Source: DAOPXV01 sp964551445
GTDB taxonomy: Bacteria > Muiribacteriota > UBA9980
NCBI GenBank assembly: GCA_964551445.1
Contig: CAZKCG010000009.1
Location: 1 to 64,000 of the forward strand
Direction: 5' to 3'
Length of the DNA: 64,000 nucleotides
Shown here: in pieces, positions 45,813-54,158 of the stretch
Layout: the number at the start of each line of letters is the position of its first letter
Numbering within the stretch: position 1 is the first letter of the stretch
Notes under the pieces: model-generated
What the model was told of the DNA's origin: nothing
The model's database searches: none
Seen by the model: only the letters and a program-made list of their open reading frames with translations
Translations under genes and position numbers: made by a program

Positions 45813-46406
45813 TTATTTGATAACTACGCCGAGATACTGGATGAGCGATATCGCTTCCGGCAACGAGAATACGGCTTTGGCGACCTTATTGGTGAGGGGG
45901 TTGACCATGTAGCTGTGCGCGTCGATAAATTTGGCTTTTACAAGATTTGAGTTATGAAAGTTGGTTTCCCTGAAATGGCAATAGGAAAAGTCTGAACCGG
46001 CCAGATCGGTGTTTATGAAATCGCTTTCATTGATGTCGCTATCCTTGAAGTCGGTGTTTTTAATTTTAAGATCGCAGAAGTTGCAGCTGGTTATATGGCA
46101 TTTCATGAAACCGACCTCCAGCAGAAGGGCGTCGCATTTCGAAAAATCTATCCCCATTAATTTAGAAGTTTGAAATTTTACTCCGCGAAGCCTCGCGCCC
46201 GTGAATTTGACGAGGCTCAGGTTGCAGTCGGTGAAACAACAGTCGGAAAGAAGCGCCGATGTAAAGTCGACTCCGGTAAGATCGCACTTTTCAAAATTAC
46301 ATGAAGTGAATTTTTTAAATTCGAGGTTTTCGCCGGGGGCCGCAACTTCAGTGAACGACTCGTTCTCGAATTCAGCGTTTTTGAAAATATCGGGTTGAAT
46401 TTCCAT
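45813..46406 (-). CDS. Pentapeptide-repeat protein
   Basis: Residues about 30-170 consist of A(D/N)LxX-type pentapeptides ('CNFEKCDLTGVDFTSALLSD', 'TDFKDSDINESDFINTDLAG') forming a right-handed beta-helix. Many cysteines occupy repeat positions. Some family members (Qnr, MfpA) mimic DNA and protect gyrase; most have unknown roles, and nothing here proves gyrase binding. Its start ATG shares one base with the amidase stop (TAATG), so the two are translationally coupled. Confidence 0.88.
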   Translation of the reverse strand: MEIQPDIFKNAEFENESFTEVAAPGENLEFKKFTSCNFEKCDLTGVDFTSALLSDCCFTDCNLSLVKFTGARLRGVKFQTSKLMGIDFSKCDALLLEVGFMKCHITSCNFCDLKIKNTDFKDSDINESDFINTDLAGSDFSYCHFRETNFHNSNLVKAKFIDAHSYMVNPLTNKVAKAVFSLPEAISLIQYLGVVIK

Positions 46407-47653
46407 TATTTTTTTCCACCCTGCGCGAGATATTCCGACACGGCTTTATAAGCCGCCAGATTGACCGCGAATATTTCCGTTCCGTCGTTCAAAGCAAGTT
46501 GCGAAGGATTTAAATTAAGTTCCACAGTGACCGCCTGCGTTGATGAAAGAATGTAAAAAGAATCGGGCACTGTTTCGAATTTAATTCCGGCCGCGGCCGT
46601 TAGTTTTTCCGCGAGCATTCCGGCTAACTTTTTTCCGTTCTCGCTTTTGTAATAATGATATATCGCGCACGGCCTTTTTTCATCGAATTTAATCGAGAAA
46701 TGAACCTTAGGCGAACATGAATTGGACCTTACGGCTTCGATATAGGATCCTATCATTTCTTTTTCAAGACGCGGCGCGGCGAATTTTATCTTGTCGATAT
46801 AAAACTCGCTGATGTGGTTCCCGTTCAGAAATTTATCCGAACATACGGCTGTTTTTCGGCCGGAGGCGTTCAGAAGCGAGGACATGAGAGCGGGATAGTT
46901 CGAGTCATTTCCGGCAGCAAGAGTTACCTCAAAGGTTTCAGCCGAAAATCCGCTTATTTTTTTAACGGGTTTGATCTCTCCGCCGTCTTTTATCGAATTG
47001 AAATATCCGGCGATCGCCCTGATATAGATCATCGCTTCGTGGCGCAGATAAAGGTCGTTTCCGTATATTTTAAAGAGTTTCGCGTCGCCCATGTAAAATG
47101 GTTCCATGAGAAGTGACGGTACATTTCTGCTTCTTATCACCCTGAAATAGCCCGGTTTTAATTTGACCGTCCCTACGCCGTATAACGATTCGAATTCACG
47201 CGCGAAAGCCATTCCAAGCAGTTCATTATTGTAACCGTCGTCGTTTATAAGGCCGTAATATACTTCGCTTATATTTTGAAAATTTTCTTTTTTGTAAAAA
47301 TTATCTGATGCGTCGTTGTGATGGAGGGAAATAAAAAGATCCGGCTTCAAGTTTTCTGAAATATCAAAACGATCGTTCAATGAAACGGTTTCACTATCGG
47401 TGTTTCGGGTCATCGTAACGCTCGCGCCGAAAAGCGACAGATAGCGTTCGATGTTTTTGGCTACGCCGATGTTCAGCTTTGATTCGCGGGTATCGAACCT
47501 TACCGCGCCCGGATCGCCGCCGCCATGGCCGGGATCGAGAATTATTCTTTTGCCCCGGAGAACTTTGAAGTCGACGGCATCGGCCGCCATAACTCCATGG
47601 CAGGTGAGCGCAAGTATCGAAATCGAATATATCAGAATGCCTATATACTTCAT
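46406..47653 (-). CDS. N-acetylmuramoyl-L-alanine amidase (Amidase_3) with C-terminal extension
   Basis: Secreted zinc amidase cleaving the sugar-peptide bond of peptidoglycan. A signal peptide ends near 'CHGVMAADA'. The Amidase_3 domain (residues about 33-215) has 'IILDPGHGGGDPGA' (zinc His), 'ISLHHNDASD' (zinc His) and 'SLLMEPFYMGD' (catalytic Glu). About 200 further residues form a second region ('VHFSIKFDEKRPCAIYHYY') I cannot assign, perhaps a degenerate second amidase-like fold. GGAGG precedes the ATG. It follows the DUF486 gene by 24 bp. Confidence 0.88.
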   Translation of the reverse strand: MKYIGILIYSISILALTCHGVMAADAVDFKVLRGKRIILDPGHGGGDPGAVRFDTRESKLNIGVAKNIERYLSLFGASVTMTRNTDSETVSLNDRFDISENLKPDLFISLHHNDASDNFYKKENFQNISEVYYGLINDDGYNNELLGMAFAREFESLYGVGTVKLKPGYFRVIRSRNVPSLLMEPFYMGDAKLFKIYGNDLYLRHEAMIYIRAIAGYFNSIKDGGEIKPVKKISGFSAETFEVTLAAGNDSNYPALMSSLLNASGRKTAVCSDKFLNGNHISEFYIDKIKFAAPRLEKEMIGSYIEAVRSNSCSPKVHFSIKFDEKRPCAIYHYYKSENGKKLAGMLAEKLTAAAGIKFETVPDSFYILSSTQAVTVELNLNPSQLALNDGTEIFAVNLAAYKAVSEYLAQGGKK

Positions 47654-47677
47654 AAAAAGAGCCTCCGGATTAAAATA

Positions 47678-48004
47678 TTATTTTTTAAACATGAAATAAA
47701 CCGCGCCGACGAGAAACATGAAGGCGATAAGGTAATTCCATCTGAATTCCTCTTTCAGATAAGTTACCGAGAAAACGCCGAAAACGATAAGAGTTATAAC
47801 TTCCTGTATGGTTTTAAGCTGCGCCGTCGAATAATCGTAGCTTCCGATGCGGTTGGCCGGGACCTGGAAACAGTATTCAACGAAGGCTATAAGCCAGCTT
47901 ACGATGATAGCCGTCCAAAGCGGCGATGTTTTATATTTTAAATGTCCGTACCAGGCGAAGGTCATGAAAATATTCGAAATGGTAAGAAGCGCGATGGCTT
48001 TCAT
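47678..48004 (-). CDS. DUF486 family small membrane protein
   Basis: 108 residues with four membrane helices, beginning 'ALLTISNIFMTFAWYGHLKY' and including the family core 'VEYCFQVPANRIG' and 'AQLKTIQEVITLIVF'. DUF486 proteins resemble half of a DMT/EamA transporter; substrate unknown. GAGGAG lies 7 bp upstream of the ATG. First gene of the minus-strand run to 45286. A heptad-bordered repeat lies just upstream. Confidence 0.9.
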   Translation of the reverse strand: MKAIALLTISNIFMTFAWYGHLKYKTSPLWTAIIVSWLIAFVEYCFQVPANRIGSYDYSTAQLKTIQEVITLIVFGVFSVTYLKEEFRWNYLIAFMFLVGAVYFMFKK

Positions 48005-48051
48005 GTATAACTCCTCATAATCAAATATGATGCGGCGGCATTAAAAGTACG

Positions 48052-48181
48052 CAGATAATAGAGATGAGAGAATAAAGAATAGTTAATGTGGGCGCCTCCA
48101 TACCTGTCGGCGCATTTTTTAAAAATCAGCCGCAACGCGGCCTACCATAATGATTCACTATTCTTTATTCACTATTTACTG
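48052..48181. repeat. Heptad-bordered interspersed element, copy 2 (130 bp)
   Basis: The left border is five in-phase units (CAGATAA, TAGAGAT, GAGAGAA, TAAAGAA, TAGTTAA; 48052-48086). The right border is four inverted units (TTCACTA, TTCTTTA, TTCACTA, TTTACTG; 48154-48181). The core has a GCCGC-AAC-GCGGC hairpin (48129-48141). Layout and the GCCGCAAC word match copy 1 at 25019-25210, but the core is shorter and otherwise different. Confidence 0.75.
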
Positions 48182-48205
48182 TAAAAAGAACCCGTATATG
48201 AAAAC

Positions 48206-49150
48206 TTATTTTTTAAGTTTTAAAACTTCATGGACCGCGGCCACGATATTTTTAGCCACAAGGCCGTAAGCTTCCAAAAGTTCGGCCGGTTTTCCGCTTT
48301 CGCCAAAAGTGTCGTTGATGCCGACGAATTTAACGGGTGTCGGAATATTGGCGGAGAGATATTCGCAGACGGCCGACCCCATTCCGCCGGCAACCTGATG
48401 TTCTTCGCATGTGACGATAGCTCCGGTTTTTTGAGCCATTTCGTGAATTATCTTTTTATCGAGCGGTTTGATCGTCGGAAGATTTATGACCGCCGCTGAA
48501 ATTCCGCTTGTTTTAAGCGCCGCGGCGGCTTCTAAAGCCTGAGCGGTCATGAGCCCGCAAGCGATAATTGTAACGTCGGTTCCCTCGGCTAAGAGATAGC
48601 CTTTTCCGATCTCGAACGGAGTTTTCGTATAATCGGTGACGGTCTGAACTTTATCGCGGCCGAGCCTTAAATAGACGGGGCCTACGTATTCGGCAGCGGC
48701 TATCGTCGCCATTTTGGCTTCATGAAAATCGGCCGGGACGATAACCGTCATATTCGGGATAACCCTCATAAGAGCTATTTCTTCCATGCCCTGATGCGTC
48801 GCGCCATCCTCGCCGACGGTTATTCCGCCGTGCGTTCCGCCTATTTTAACGTTTAATTTCGAGTAGCAGATGGTGTTTCTGATCTGTTCGTAAGCGCGAC
48901 CCGACGCGAATATTCCGAAGCTCGAAGCGAACGGGATGTATCCGCATGATGAGAGTCCGCCGGCCGTGCACATAAGGTTTTGCTCGGCGATGCCCATATT
49001 GAAAAATCTGTCCGGGTATTTTTCGCCGAACATATATGTCATCGTTGATTTTGAAAGATCGGCGTCAAGGACCACAATTTTAGGGTTTTTCGCGCCGAGT
49101 TCGACGAGGGCTTCGCCGTAACCGTTTCTTGTCGCTTTTAAGTCAGCCAT
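48206..49150 (-). CDS. Transketolase, C-terminal subunit
   Basis: Pyrimidine-binding and C-terminal domains of a split transketolase. Visible: 'VVLDADLSKSTMTYMFGEKY', 'RFFNMGIAEQNLMCTAGGLS', 'GGITVGEDGATHQGMEEIAL' and the C-terminal 'HQVAGGMGSAVCEYL'. The glutamate in 'GIAEQN' activates thiamine diphosphate. Length (314 residues) is typical of the small subunit. It starts directly after the N-subunit stop codon, so the halves form one enzyme. Confidence 0.95.
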   Translation of the reverse strand: MADLKATRNGYGEALVELGAKNPKIVVLDADLSKSTMTYMFGEKYPDRFFNMGIAEQNLMCTAGGLSSCGYIPFASSFGIFASGRAYEQIRNTICYSKLNVKIGGTHGGITVGEDGATHQGMEEIALMRVIPNMTVIVPADFHEAKMATIAAAEYVGPVYLRLGRDKVQTVTDYTKTPFEIGKGYLLAEGTDVTIIACGLMTAQALEAAAALKTSGISAAVINLPTIKPLDKKIIHEMAQKTGAIVTCEEHQVAGGMGSAVCEYLSANIPTPVKFVGINDTFGESGKPAELLEAYGLVAKNIVAAVHEVLKLKK

Positions 49151-49978
49151 TTATATGTCCCCCTTTTCAATGTCCGCTATAGCCTGTTCGTACTGTTCTT
49201 TATTGGGCGCCTTGCCGTGCCAGGTGTAGTCGTTTTCCATGTAGGTGACGCCTTTGCCTTTTATGGTTTTAGCTACGATGATAGTCGGTTTGTCGTTCTT
49301 CGTTCTCGCGTGCGCGAAAGCCGTGTCGATCTGGGCGTAGTCGTGGCCGTTGATCTCCAGGACGTTGAAGTTGAAGGCGCGGAATTTATCGGCTACGGGT
49401 GATACGCGCATGATCTTTTCGACGTCTCCGTCGATCTGCAGACCGTTGTAATCTAATATGCAGCAGATATTTGAGAGTTTGTAATGGCCCGCGGCCATGG
49501 CGGCTTCCCATATGAGCCCTTCCTGCATCTCACCGTCGCCTATTAAAACGTAAATTTTAAAATCGAGTTTTGAAAGTTTCGCGGCGAGTCCGACGCCTAT
49601 GGCGAAAGAGAAACCCTGCCCGAGCGGTCCTCCGGTAGCTTCGATGCCGGGAATTTTATGATATACAGGGTGGCCCTGAAGCCTTGAATGCAGCTTTCTG
49701 AAAGTTTCGAGCTCGGTCGGCTCTATATAGCCGCACTCGGCGAGAGTCGAGTAAAGAAGAGGAGATGCGTGGCCTTTCGAGAATATGACCCTGTCGCGGT
49801 CTTCTTTCCACGGGTTTTTCACATCATGGTTGAGGTGTTTGAAATAGAGCACCGACATGAGGTCAGCCGCTGAGAGCGAGCCGCCCGGATGTCCCGAGTT
49901 CGCGGAATATATCGCTTTTAATATATTTTTGCGGATGGACCTCGCGTGTTTTTTAATTTCGGTGTAATCGGAAGCCAA
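49151..49978 (-). CDS. Transketolase, N-terminal subunit
   Basis: Thiamine-diphosphate-binding half of a split transketolase, transferring two-carbon ketol units in the pentose phosphate pathway. It contains 'SGHPGGSLSAADLMSVLYF', 'GPLGQGFSFAIGVGLA' and the ThDP motif 'GDGEMQEGLIWEAAMAAG'. The start is TTG at 49978, with GGAGG 7 bp upstream and no nearer ATG. Length (275 residues) is normal. A promoter lies at 50018-50046. Confidence 0.95.
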   Translation of the reverse strand: MASDYTEIKKHARSIRKNILKAIYSANSGHPGGSLSAADLMSVLYFKHLNHDVKNPWKEDRDRVIFSKGHASPLLYSTLAECGYIEPTELETFRKLHSRLQGHPVYHKIPGIEATGGPLGQGFSFAIGVGLAAKLSKLDFKIYVLIGDGEMQEGLIWEAAMAAGHYKLSNICCILDYNGLQIDGDVEKIMRVSPVADKFRAFNFNVLEINGHDYAQIDTAFAHARTKNDKPTIIVAKTIKGKGVTYMENDYTWHGKAPNKEQYEQAIADIEKGDI

Positions 49979-50017
49979 TTTGATTCCTCCAAAAATTATA
50001 TGAATTTTGATGGATTT

Positions 50018-50046
50018 ATTTTATCATATTTGAGTTTAAAAATCAA
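50018..50046 (-). promoter_or_regulatory. Promoter of the split transketolase operon
   Basis: Minus-strand TTGATT (50046-50041) and TAAAAT (50023-50018) are 17 bp apart, with TG at 50026-50025 forming an extended -10 (TGATAAAAT). It faces away from the radical SAM promoter about 45 bp further on. Confidence 0.6.
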
Positions 50047-50089
50047 TAAAAAGTAATGTTTTATAAATTAGAAAGCGCTTGCCGCCATG

Positions 50090-50128
50090 TTGACAAAACT
50101 TCTAATTGTGTTATAATTAGAGTATAAT
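50090..50128 (+). promoter_or_regulatory. Promoter and palindromic operator of the radical SAM operon
   Basis: TTGACA (50090-50095) and TATAAT (50112-50117) are 16 bp apart; a second TATAAT lies at 50123-50128. A perfect dyad TCTAATT/AATTAGA (50101-50107 and 50115-50121) covers the spacer and -10. A third AATTAGA half-site lies at 50066-50072. Such placement suggests a repressor site. Confidence 0.65.
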
Positions 50129-50163
50129 TTTTTTTAAAAATTTTGAAAGTGAACTTATTTTAA

Positions 50164-51606
50164 ATGTTAAAAACTCAACTGGATATAATATTTCTCGCGA
50201 ATCCGCTTCTGTGGGACATCGAATCGCGCCCCGACATAAAACCGGCGCTCAATCTTTTATATCTGGCTTCATATATCAATTCAAAAGGCCTCAGGGCCGA
50301 AATAATAGACGCCGGCTGTAAAAACATCGCACTCCATGACGCCGCCGAAATGGCCGCGGCCAGAACCCCCCGGTTTCTCGGGGTCGCTTTTTATCAGGGC
50401 AGCAGCGAATCGGTTCTGAGCTTATGCGCAGAGGTTAAAAAGATCGCGCCTTCGATCACGATAATAGGCGGAGGGCCTCTTATGACCGCTTCGGCCGGAA
50501 AGATCATGGGATCGGACGCCGTCGATATCGGCGTTATCGGCGAGGGAGAATTATCGCTTTTTAAAATATTGACGGCGGCTCATGGAATTTATGATAACAT
50601 AGACGGCATCGCCTATAAAAAAGCCGGCCGTGTCTTTTTGAACGCAAAACATGAATATATCGAAAACCTTGACGAATTGCCTTTTCTGGATTACTCTCTC
50701 ATCGACATGGAACCTTACTTCAAACTTCAAAAGGATCTCGCGGTCCCGCGGTCCGTCTTTATGACGACATCTCGCGGCTGCGCGTACCGATGCACTTATT
50801 GCGCCTCGCCTTTTCTGTGGCCTGGAAAGGTCAGGCGCCATTCCGTCAAAAGAATTATCGATGAAATAAAATTCCAGACGCAAATATTCGGGAAAATTAA
50901 TATAGGTTTTCTGGACGACTCTTTTTTCGCCGACAGAAAATGGGTCCTTGAATTTTTTGAAGAAATAGAAAAGATCGGCGCTAACTATAGCTGTATCGGC
51001 CGCGCCGATCATCTCGACGAGGAGAAAATAAAGCGCCTCGCTGAAACCGGCTGTAATTTCGTTTCAATGGGCGTCGAAACCGGAAGCCGCGCCAAACAGA
51101 TCGAGCTCAAGAAATTTTTGGACCTGGATACGGTAATGAAAAATGTCGCTCTTTTTCACAAATATAATATCTACTGCCGCTGTTTTTTCATGATCGGCTT
51201 TCCCGACGAGACCCTTGAAGAAATGGCCGAAACTATAAATTTCGCGGTCGAACTGAAGAAAAACAATATGCGCGACTGCACTTTTTTCGTTACTAACTTA
51301 TACGCCGGGACCGAGATGTCGAAGCGGTTCGAGGACTCTTTATGGAAGACGCAGATATATCATGACGGGGAAAAACCGGCGTCCCGAATTTCAAAACCAG
51401 CCGCACCGAAAGACTTTTCGGATGAAAAATTCTCCCGTTATTCGAGCGTGCCGGCCGTTAATATAAATCCGTATCTTAATAATATGCAGCTTGTCGAGCT
51501 GGTTAAAACGGCATATCGGAAGATCAACGCTATGGAATATATAAGCGCGGCCGAGATAGCTGCGTTCCGATCGCCCGCCGTGAATTCCGGCGGGGATATC
51601 GGTTAA
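50164..51606 (+). CDS. B12-binding-domain radical SAM protein
   Basis: The N-terminal ~150 residues resemble a cobalamin-binding Rossmann domain ('PALNLLYLASYINSKGLRAE', 'GVAFYQGSSESVLSLCAEVK', 'IIGGGPLMTA'). The radical SAM core follows, with the iron-sulfur motif 'CAYRCTYCASPF' (near residue 206) and 'FLDDSFFADRKWV', 'SMGVETGSRAKQIELKKF' and 'FMIGFPDETLEEM'. Class B enzymes (BchE/GenK/P-methylase type) catalyse methylations or ring rearrangements. There is no SD-like sequence close to the ATG. It is followed 53 bp later by a second radical SAM gene and then a dehydrogenase-like gene, so it probably makes a specialised metabolite, lipid or cofactor. Substrate unknown. Confidence 0.9.
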   Translation: MLKTQLDIIFLANPLLWDIESRPDIKPALNLLYLASYINSKGLRAEIIDAGCKNIALHDAAEMAAARTPRFLGVAFYQGSSESVLSLCAEVKKIAPSITIIGGGPLMTASAGKIMGSDAVDIGVIGEGELSLFKILTAAHGIYDNIDGIAYKKAGRVFLNAKHEYIENLDELPFLDYSLIDMEPYFKLQKDLAVPRSVFMTTSRGCAYRCTYCASPFLWPGKVRRHSVKRIIDEIKFQTQIFGKINIGFLDDSFFADRKWVLEFFEEIEKIGANYSCIGRADHLDEEKIKRLAETGCNFVSMGVETGSRAKQIELKKFLDLDTVMKNVALFHKYNIYCRCFFMIGFPDETLEEMAETINFAVELKKNNMRDCTFFVTNLYAGTEMSKRFEDSLWKTQIYHDGEKPASRISKPAAPKDFSDEKFSRYSSVPAVNINPYLNNMQLVELVKTAYRKINAMEYISAAEIAAFRSPAVNSGGDIG

Positions 51607-51659
51607 GCGTTATTCGAAATTAATGGTTTTATAAATTTTATTTTCAGCAGGTAAAAAAT

Positions 51660-52850
51660 ATGCTCATATTCCGTGAAGAAAAATTCGGCGGCATTTTATT
51701 CGATACATACACCATGGGCTATCGTTTCGTGGAAGGCGTTTCAAATGAAGATGCCGAAAATATAGGCCGCAGGATACCGCTTTTGGCTTCACATGGCCGA
51801 AGCGATATTGTTTCCGCCCCGATACAGGTCTATATCGAGCTGACCAAACAATGCAACCTCAGATGCCGCCACTGTTTCACGAATGCCGCCGACGATCGCA
51901 GCGCCGGTTTGTCAACGGCGAAATGGCTCGGCATACTCGATGAAATGAGTTCGATCGGCGTCATCAACGCGCGGTTCACGGGCGGTGAGCCGACAATAAG
52001 AGGCGACTGGCATGAAATTCTATCGCACTCGAAAAAACTCGGATTCGCCGTTTCTCTTCAAACGAACGGAGTTTATGACGACGCCTCCGGCACGGTAAAA
52101 AAGATCGCGGAACTCGGCCTCGAACAGGTCACGATAAGCCTCGACGGCATTTCCGCTACTCACGACGCGCTTCGCGGTGCCGGAAGTTTTGAAAAGCTTT
52201 TAAAAACCATGAAATTAATGAAGGCGGCCGGGGTCAAGCTTCGTTTCAATACTATTCTCACTAAGGACAATGCCGCCGAAATGCCGGCTATATTCGATCT
52301 GGTGAGTGAATATGGCGTCGCGATAAATTTATTTTACATGCGCTCGCTTGGAAAGGGCGCGGACAATTTTAAGATATCGCTTGATTTCGAGGAGCACGCC
52401 AGATCCGCCGGAACGATCCGTGAACTCTGGAAAAAATATCCGGGGATACACGTTTCGCATTCGGGATTTTTTTCCATAAAACCCGCGGCGCCTGACGCTA
52501 AATTTCCGGTTATAACCTATCCTTACGGAAATATAGCCATTTCGATAGCATCCGACGGCACCTACTGGCCCCACCATTATTCGATCTATCAGAGCGAAAG
52601 CTTCAAACTCGGCGAATATCCGAAGGACCGTATCATCGATATATGGGCCGGATCTAAAAAGCTCGAAGGATTCAGAAAATGGCTTTCGCTTCTGCTCGCT
52701 CGATGTGAAAAATGCTTTGAACACGGCGGAAGATGTTCCGGAGTAAATTTTGAGATGGAGATTGAAAAACTTTCCGGAAGGGCAGCGGCGAACCCTTTTT
52801 GTGCAAACCCTGAGCCGGCGCCCGAACCATGGGAATATCTGGAGGACTAA
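51660..52850 (+). CDS. Radical SAM/SPASM-like protein (PqqE/MftC-like)
   Basis: The N-terminus 'IFREEKFGGILFDTYTMGYR' resembles the short lead segment of peptide- or heme-modifying radical SAM enzymes. The core has 'ELTKQCNLRCRHCFT' (C-x3-C-x2-C, residues about 64-71), 'ARFTGGEPTIRGDW' and 'TISLDGISATHDALRG'. A short C-terminal cysteine cluster 'CEKCFEHGGRCSG' fits a reduced SPASM/twitch site. PqqE, MftC and AhbC/D relatives act on peptides or tetrapyrroles. I found no obvious precursor-peptide gene next to it. One base separates its stop from the next gene. Confidence 0.88.
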   Translation: MLIFREEKFGGILFDTYTMGYRFVEGVSNEDAENIGRRIPLLASHGRSDIVSAPIQVYIELTKQCNLRCRHCFTNAADDRSAGLSTAKWLGILDEMSSIGVINARFTGGEPTIRGDWHEILSHSKKLGFAVSLQTNGVYDDASGTVKKIAELGLEQVTISLDGISATHDALRGAGSFEKLLKTMKLMKAAGVKLRFNTILTKDNAAEMPAIFDLVSEYGVAINLFYMRSLGKGADNFKISLDFEEHARSAGTIRELWKKYPGIHVSHSGFFSIKPAAPDAKFPVITYPYGNIAISIASDGTYWPHHYSIYQSESFKLGEYPKDRIIDIWAGSKKLEGFRKWLSLLLARCEKCFEHGGRCSGVNFEMEIEKLSGRAAANPFCANPEPAPEPWEYLED

Positions 52851-52851
52851 G

Positions 52852-53862
52852 ATGAGCGATCGCGGCATAAAACTTCCCGGCCTTGAATTTTTCGACGAAC
52901 CAATAAGCGCGCTGGTCGAGCGTATCGCGGATAACGAAACGCTTCTGGTCACGGATCCGTATAATTTCGCGAAGCTTTCGGGGCACAAAAACACGGTCAT
53001 CGTCAGAAACAACGATTGCGAACAGATCCCGCTCATAAAAGAAAATCACCGATATTCCCGCATCGTCGCCGTCGGAGGCTGCGCCGCGCTTGATATAGGC
53101 CGCGCCTGCGCCGGTGGAAAACCGATAATAGTTATTCCCGCCATTCTTTCGACATCCTGCATAAGCCTTGACAGAAGCGTCATAAAATATGACGGAGTGA
53201 ACAGGCTTGAAAAAACTACGCTTCCCGAAAAAGTCATGATCAGCATGAAGGATCTTCTCGGAATGCCTCAGCCTGAGCTTTCAAAATGGTGCCAGTCGGG
53301 GTTCGGTGATCTTTTTACGATGATCGCCGCGTCCATTGACCTTCAATATAAACTCGGCGACATGTCCCGCGATAAGGTGATCGATAACGTTCGCGAATGT
53401 TTCGACGCGCTCGACTGGGTGATAAAAAAATTCGACGGTTATAACGAAATTTCGGTGAGGGCTCTCGCTGAATTTCTGCACGAATCCTCGCTTGTCGTGG
53501 TTCTCCGCGATAACAGCGCTTTGAACGCGGCCGGAGAACATGTTTTATACCATGCGCTTTTGAAGCTTCAGCCGCAATATACGAGTTCGCGCCCTACTCA
53601 CGGCCAGATCGTTTCCGCTGGAACGATTTTAGCCGTTTATATTTACGGCGTGCAGACAAACGATATGAGCTTATACGAAAAATTAAAAACGGCATTCGCG
53701 AAACTCGGACTACCGCTTTCATATAGCGAACTTTCAAACGCCGGCATTGAAAAACATCATCTGATCGAAGGCCTGGCCAGCATAGCGGCGAGCGGAACTC
53801 ATCTGAGCGATCATTTTAAAACAGGAAATTTTGATATACTCGACAGGGTTTTTATTGTTTAG
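52852..53862 (+). CDS. Dehydroquinate synthase / glycerol-1-phosphate dehydrogenase superfamily protein
   Basis: NAD(P)- and metal-binding fold of the DHQS/Fe-ADH superfamily. 'RIVAVGGCAALDIGRACA' matches the nucleotide-binding glycine turn (normally GGG(S/T)); 'IPAILSTSCISLDRSVI' fits the substrate loop. Metal ligands are the Asp in 'SGFGDLFTM', the His in 'GEHVLYHALL' and the His in 'RPTHGQIVSAG'. The pattern is nearer glycerol-1-phosphate dehydrogenase (EgsA/AraM-like) than DHQS. The start at 52852 has GGAGG within the end of the previous gene; an upstream in-frame start at 52750 would overlap it by 100 bp. The substrate may be a sugar or glycerol phosphate; not provable here. Confidence 0.8.
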   Translation: MSDRGIKLPGLEFFDEPISALVERIADNETLLVTDPYNFAKLSGHKNTVIVRNNDCEQIPLIKENHRYSRIVAVGGCAALDIGRACAGGKPIIVIPAILSTSCISLDRSVIKYDGVNRLEKTTLPEKVMISMKDLLGMPQPELSKWCQSGFGDLFTMIAASIDLQYKLGDMSRDKVIDNVRECFDALDWVIKKFDGYNEISVRALAEFLHESSLVVVLRDNSALNAAGEHVLYHALLKLQPQYTSSRPTHGQIVSAGTILAVYIYGVQTNDMSLYEKLKTAFAKLGLPLSYSELSNAGIEKHHLIEGLASIAASGTHLSDHFKTGNFDILDRVFIV

Positions 53863-53971
53863 TTTATATAAGGCGCGAAAATATTTGTTGAATACATTTT
53901 GCTGAAATTCCTTTCTCATGGCTTATCTCGGATACAAAACCAAACAAGTCTAAAATAAATCAAAAAAAATA

Positions 53972-54000
53972 TTGACATTTGATAACGAGTTATGTATAAT
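53972..54000 (+). promoter_or_regulatory. Perfect consensus promoter upstream of the lipoprotein gene
   Basis: TTGACA (53972-53977) and TATAAT (53995-54000) are both perfect hexamers at the optimal 17-bp spacing, the strongest promoter in the window. Transcription would start near 54007. Confidence 0.8.
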
Positions 54001-54006
54001 TGGTAC

Positions 54007-54158
54007 ATTGATGTTTACCTCAGCTGTTCGCTTAAAAATAAATTCAATAATTTACTGAGGACTGGAAAGCTTTGTTTATTAAAAATTTAAATTCAAAATC
54101 GTGAATATAATTAAAACAATCGGTGATTAGTTTATAATTGCCGGTTGTTTTATTTTTT
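54007..54158 (+). ncRNA. Leader RNA or small RNA ending in an intrinsic terminator
   Basis: Between the promoter and the lipoprotein gene, RNA would contain CCTCAG (54018-54023) pairing with CTGAGG (54055-54060), then an A/U-rich stretch. It closes with AAAACAATCGG (54113-54123) paired to CCGGTTGTTTT (54141-54151) and a U-run (54153-54158). The gene-free region 53863-54205 holds nothing else I can identify. I saw no second promoter between 54159 and 54205, so the downstream gene would depend on readthrough. It matches no riboswitch family I know. Confidence 0.5.
54113..54158 (+). terminator. Intrinsic terminator/attenuator inside the lipoprotein leader
   Basis: An 11-bp stem with a single G-U pair is followed by ATTTTTT. 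It lies about 50 bp before the lipoprotein ATG, a typical place for transcription attenuation. Confidence 0.7.

Noticed and set aside
54007..54158. Known riboswitch (c-di-GMP, SAM, cobalamin, lysine) in the lipoprotein leader
   Set aside because: None of the conserved core sequences I know for these classes are present.
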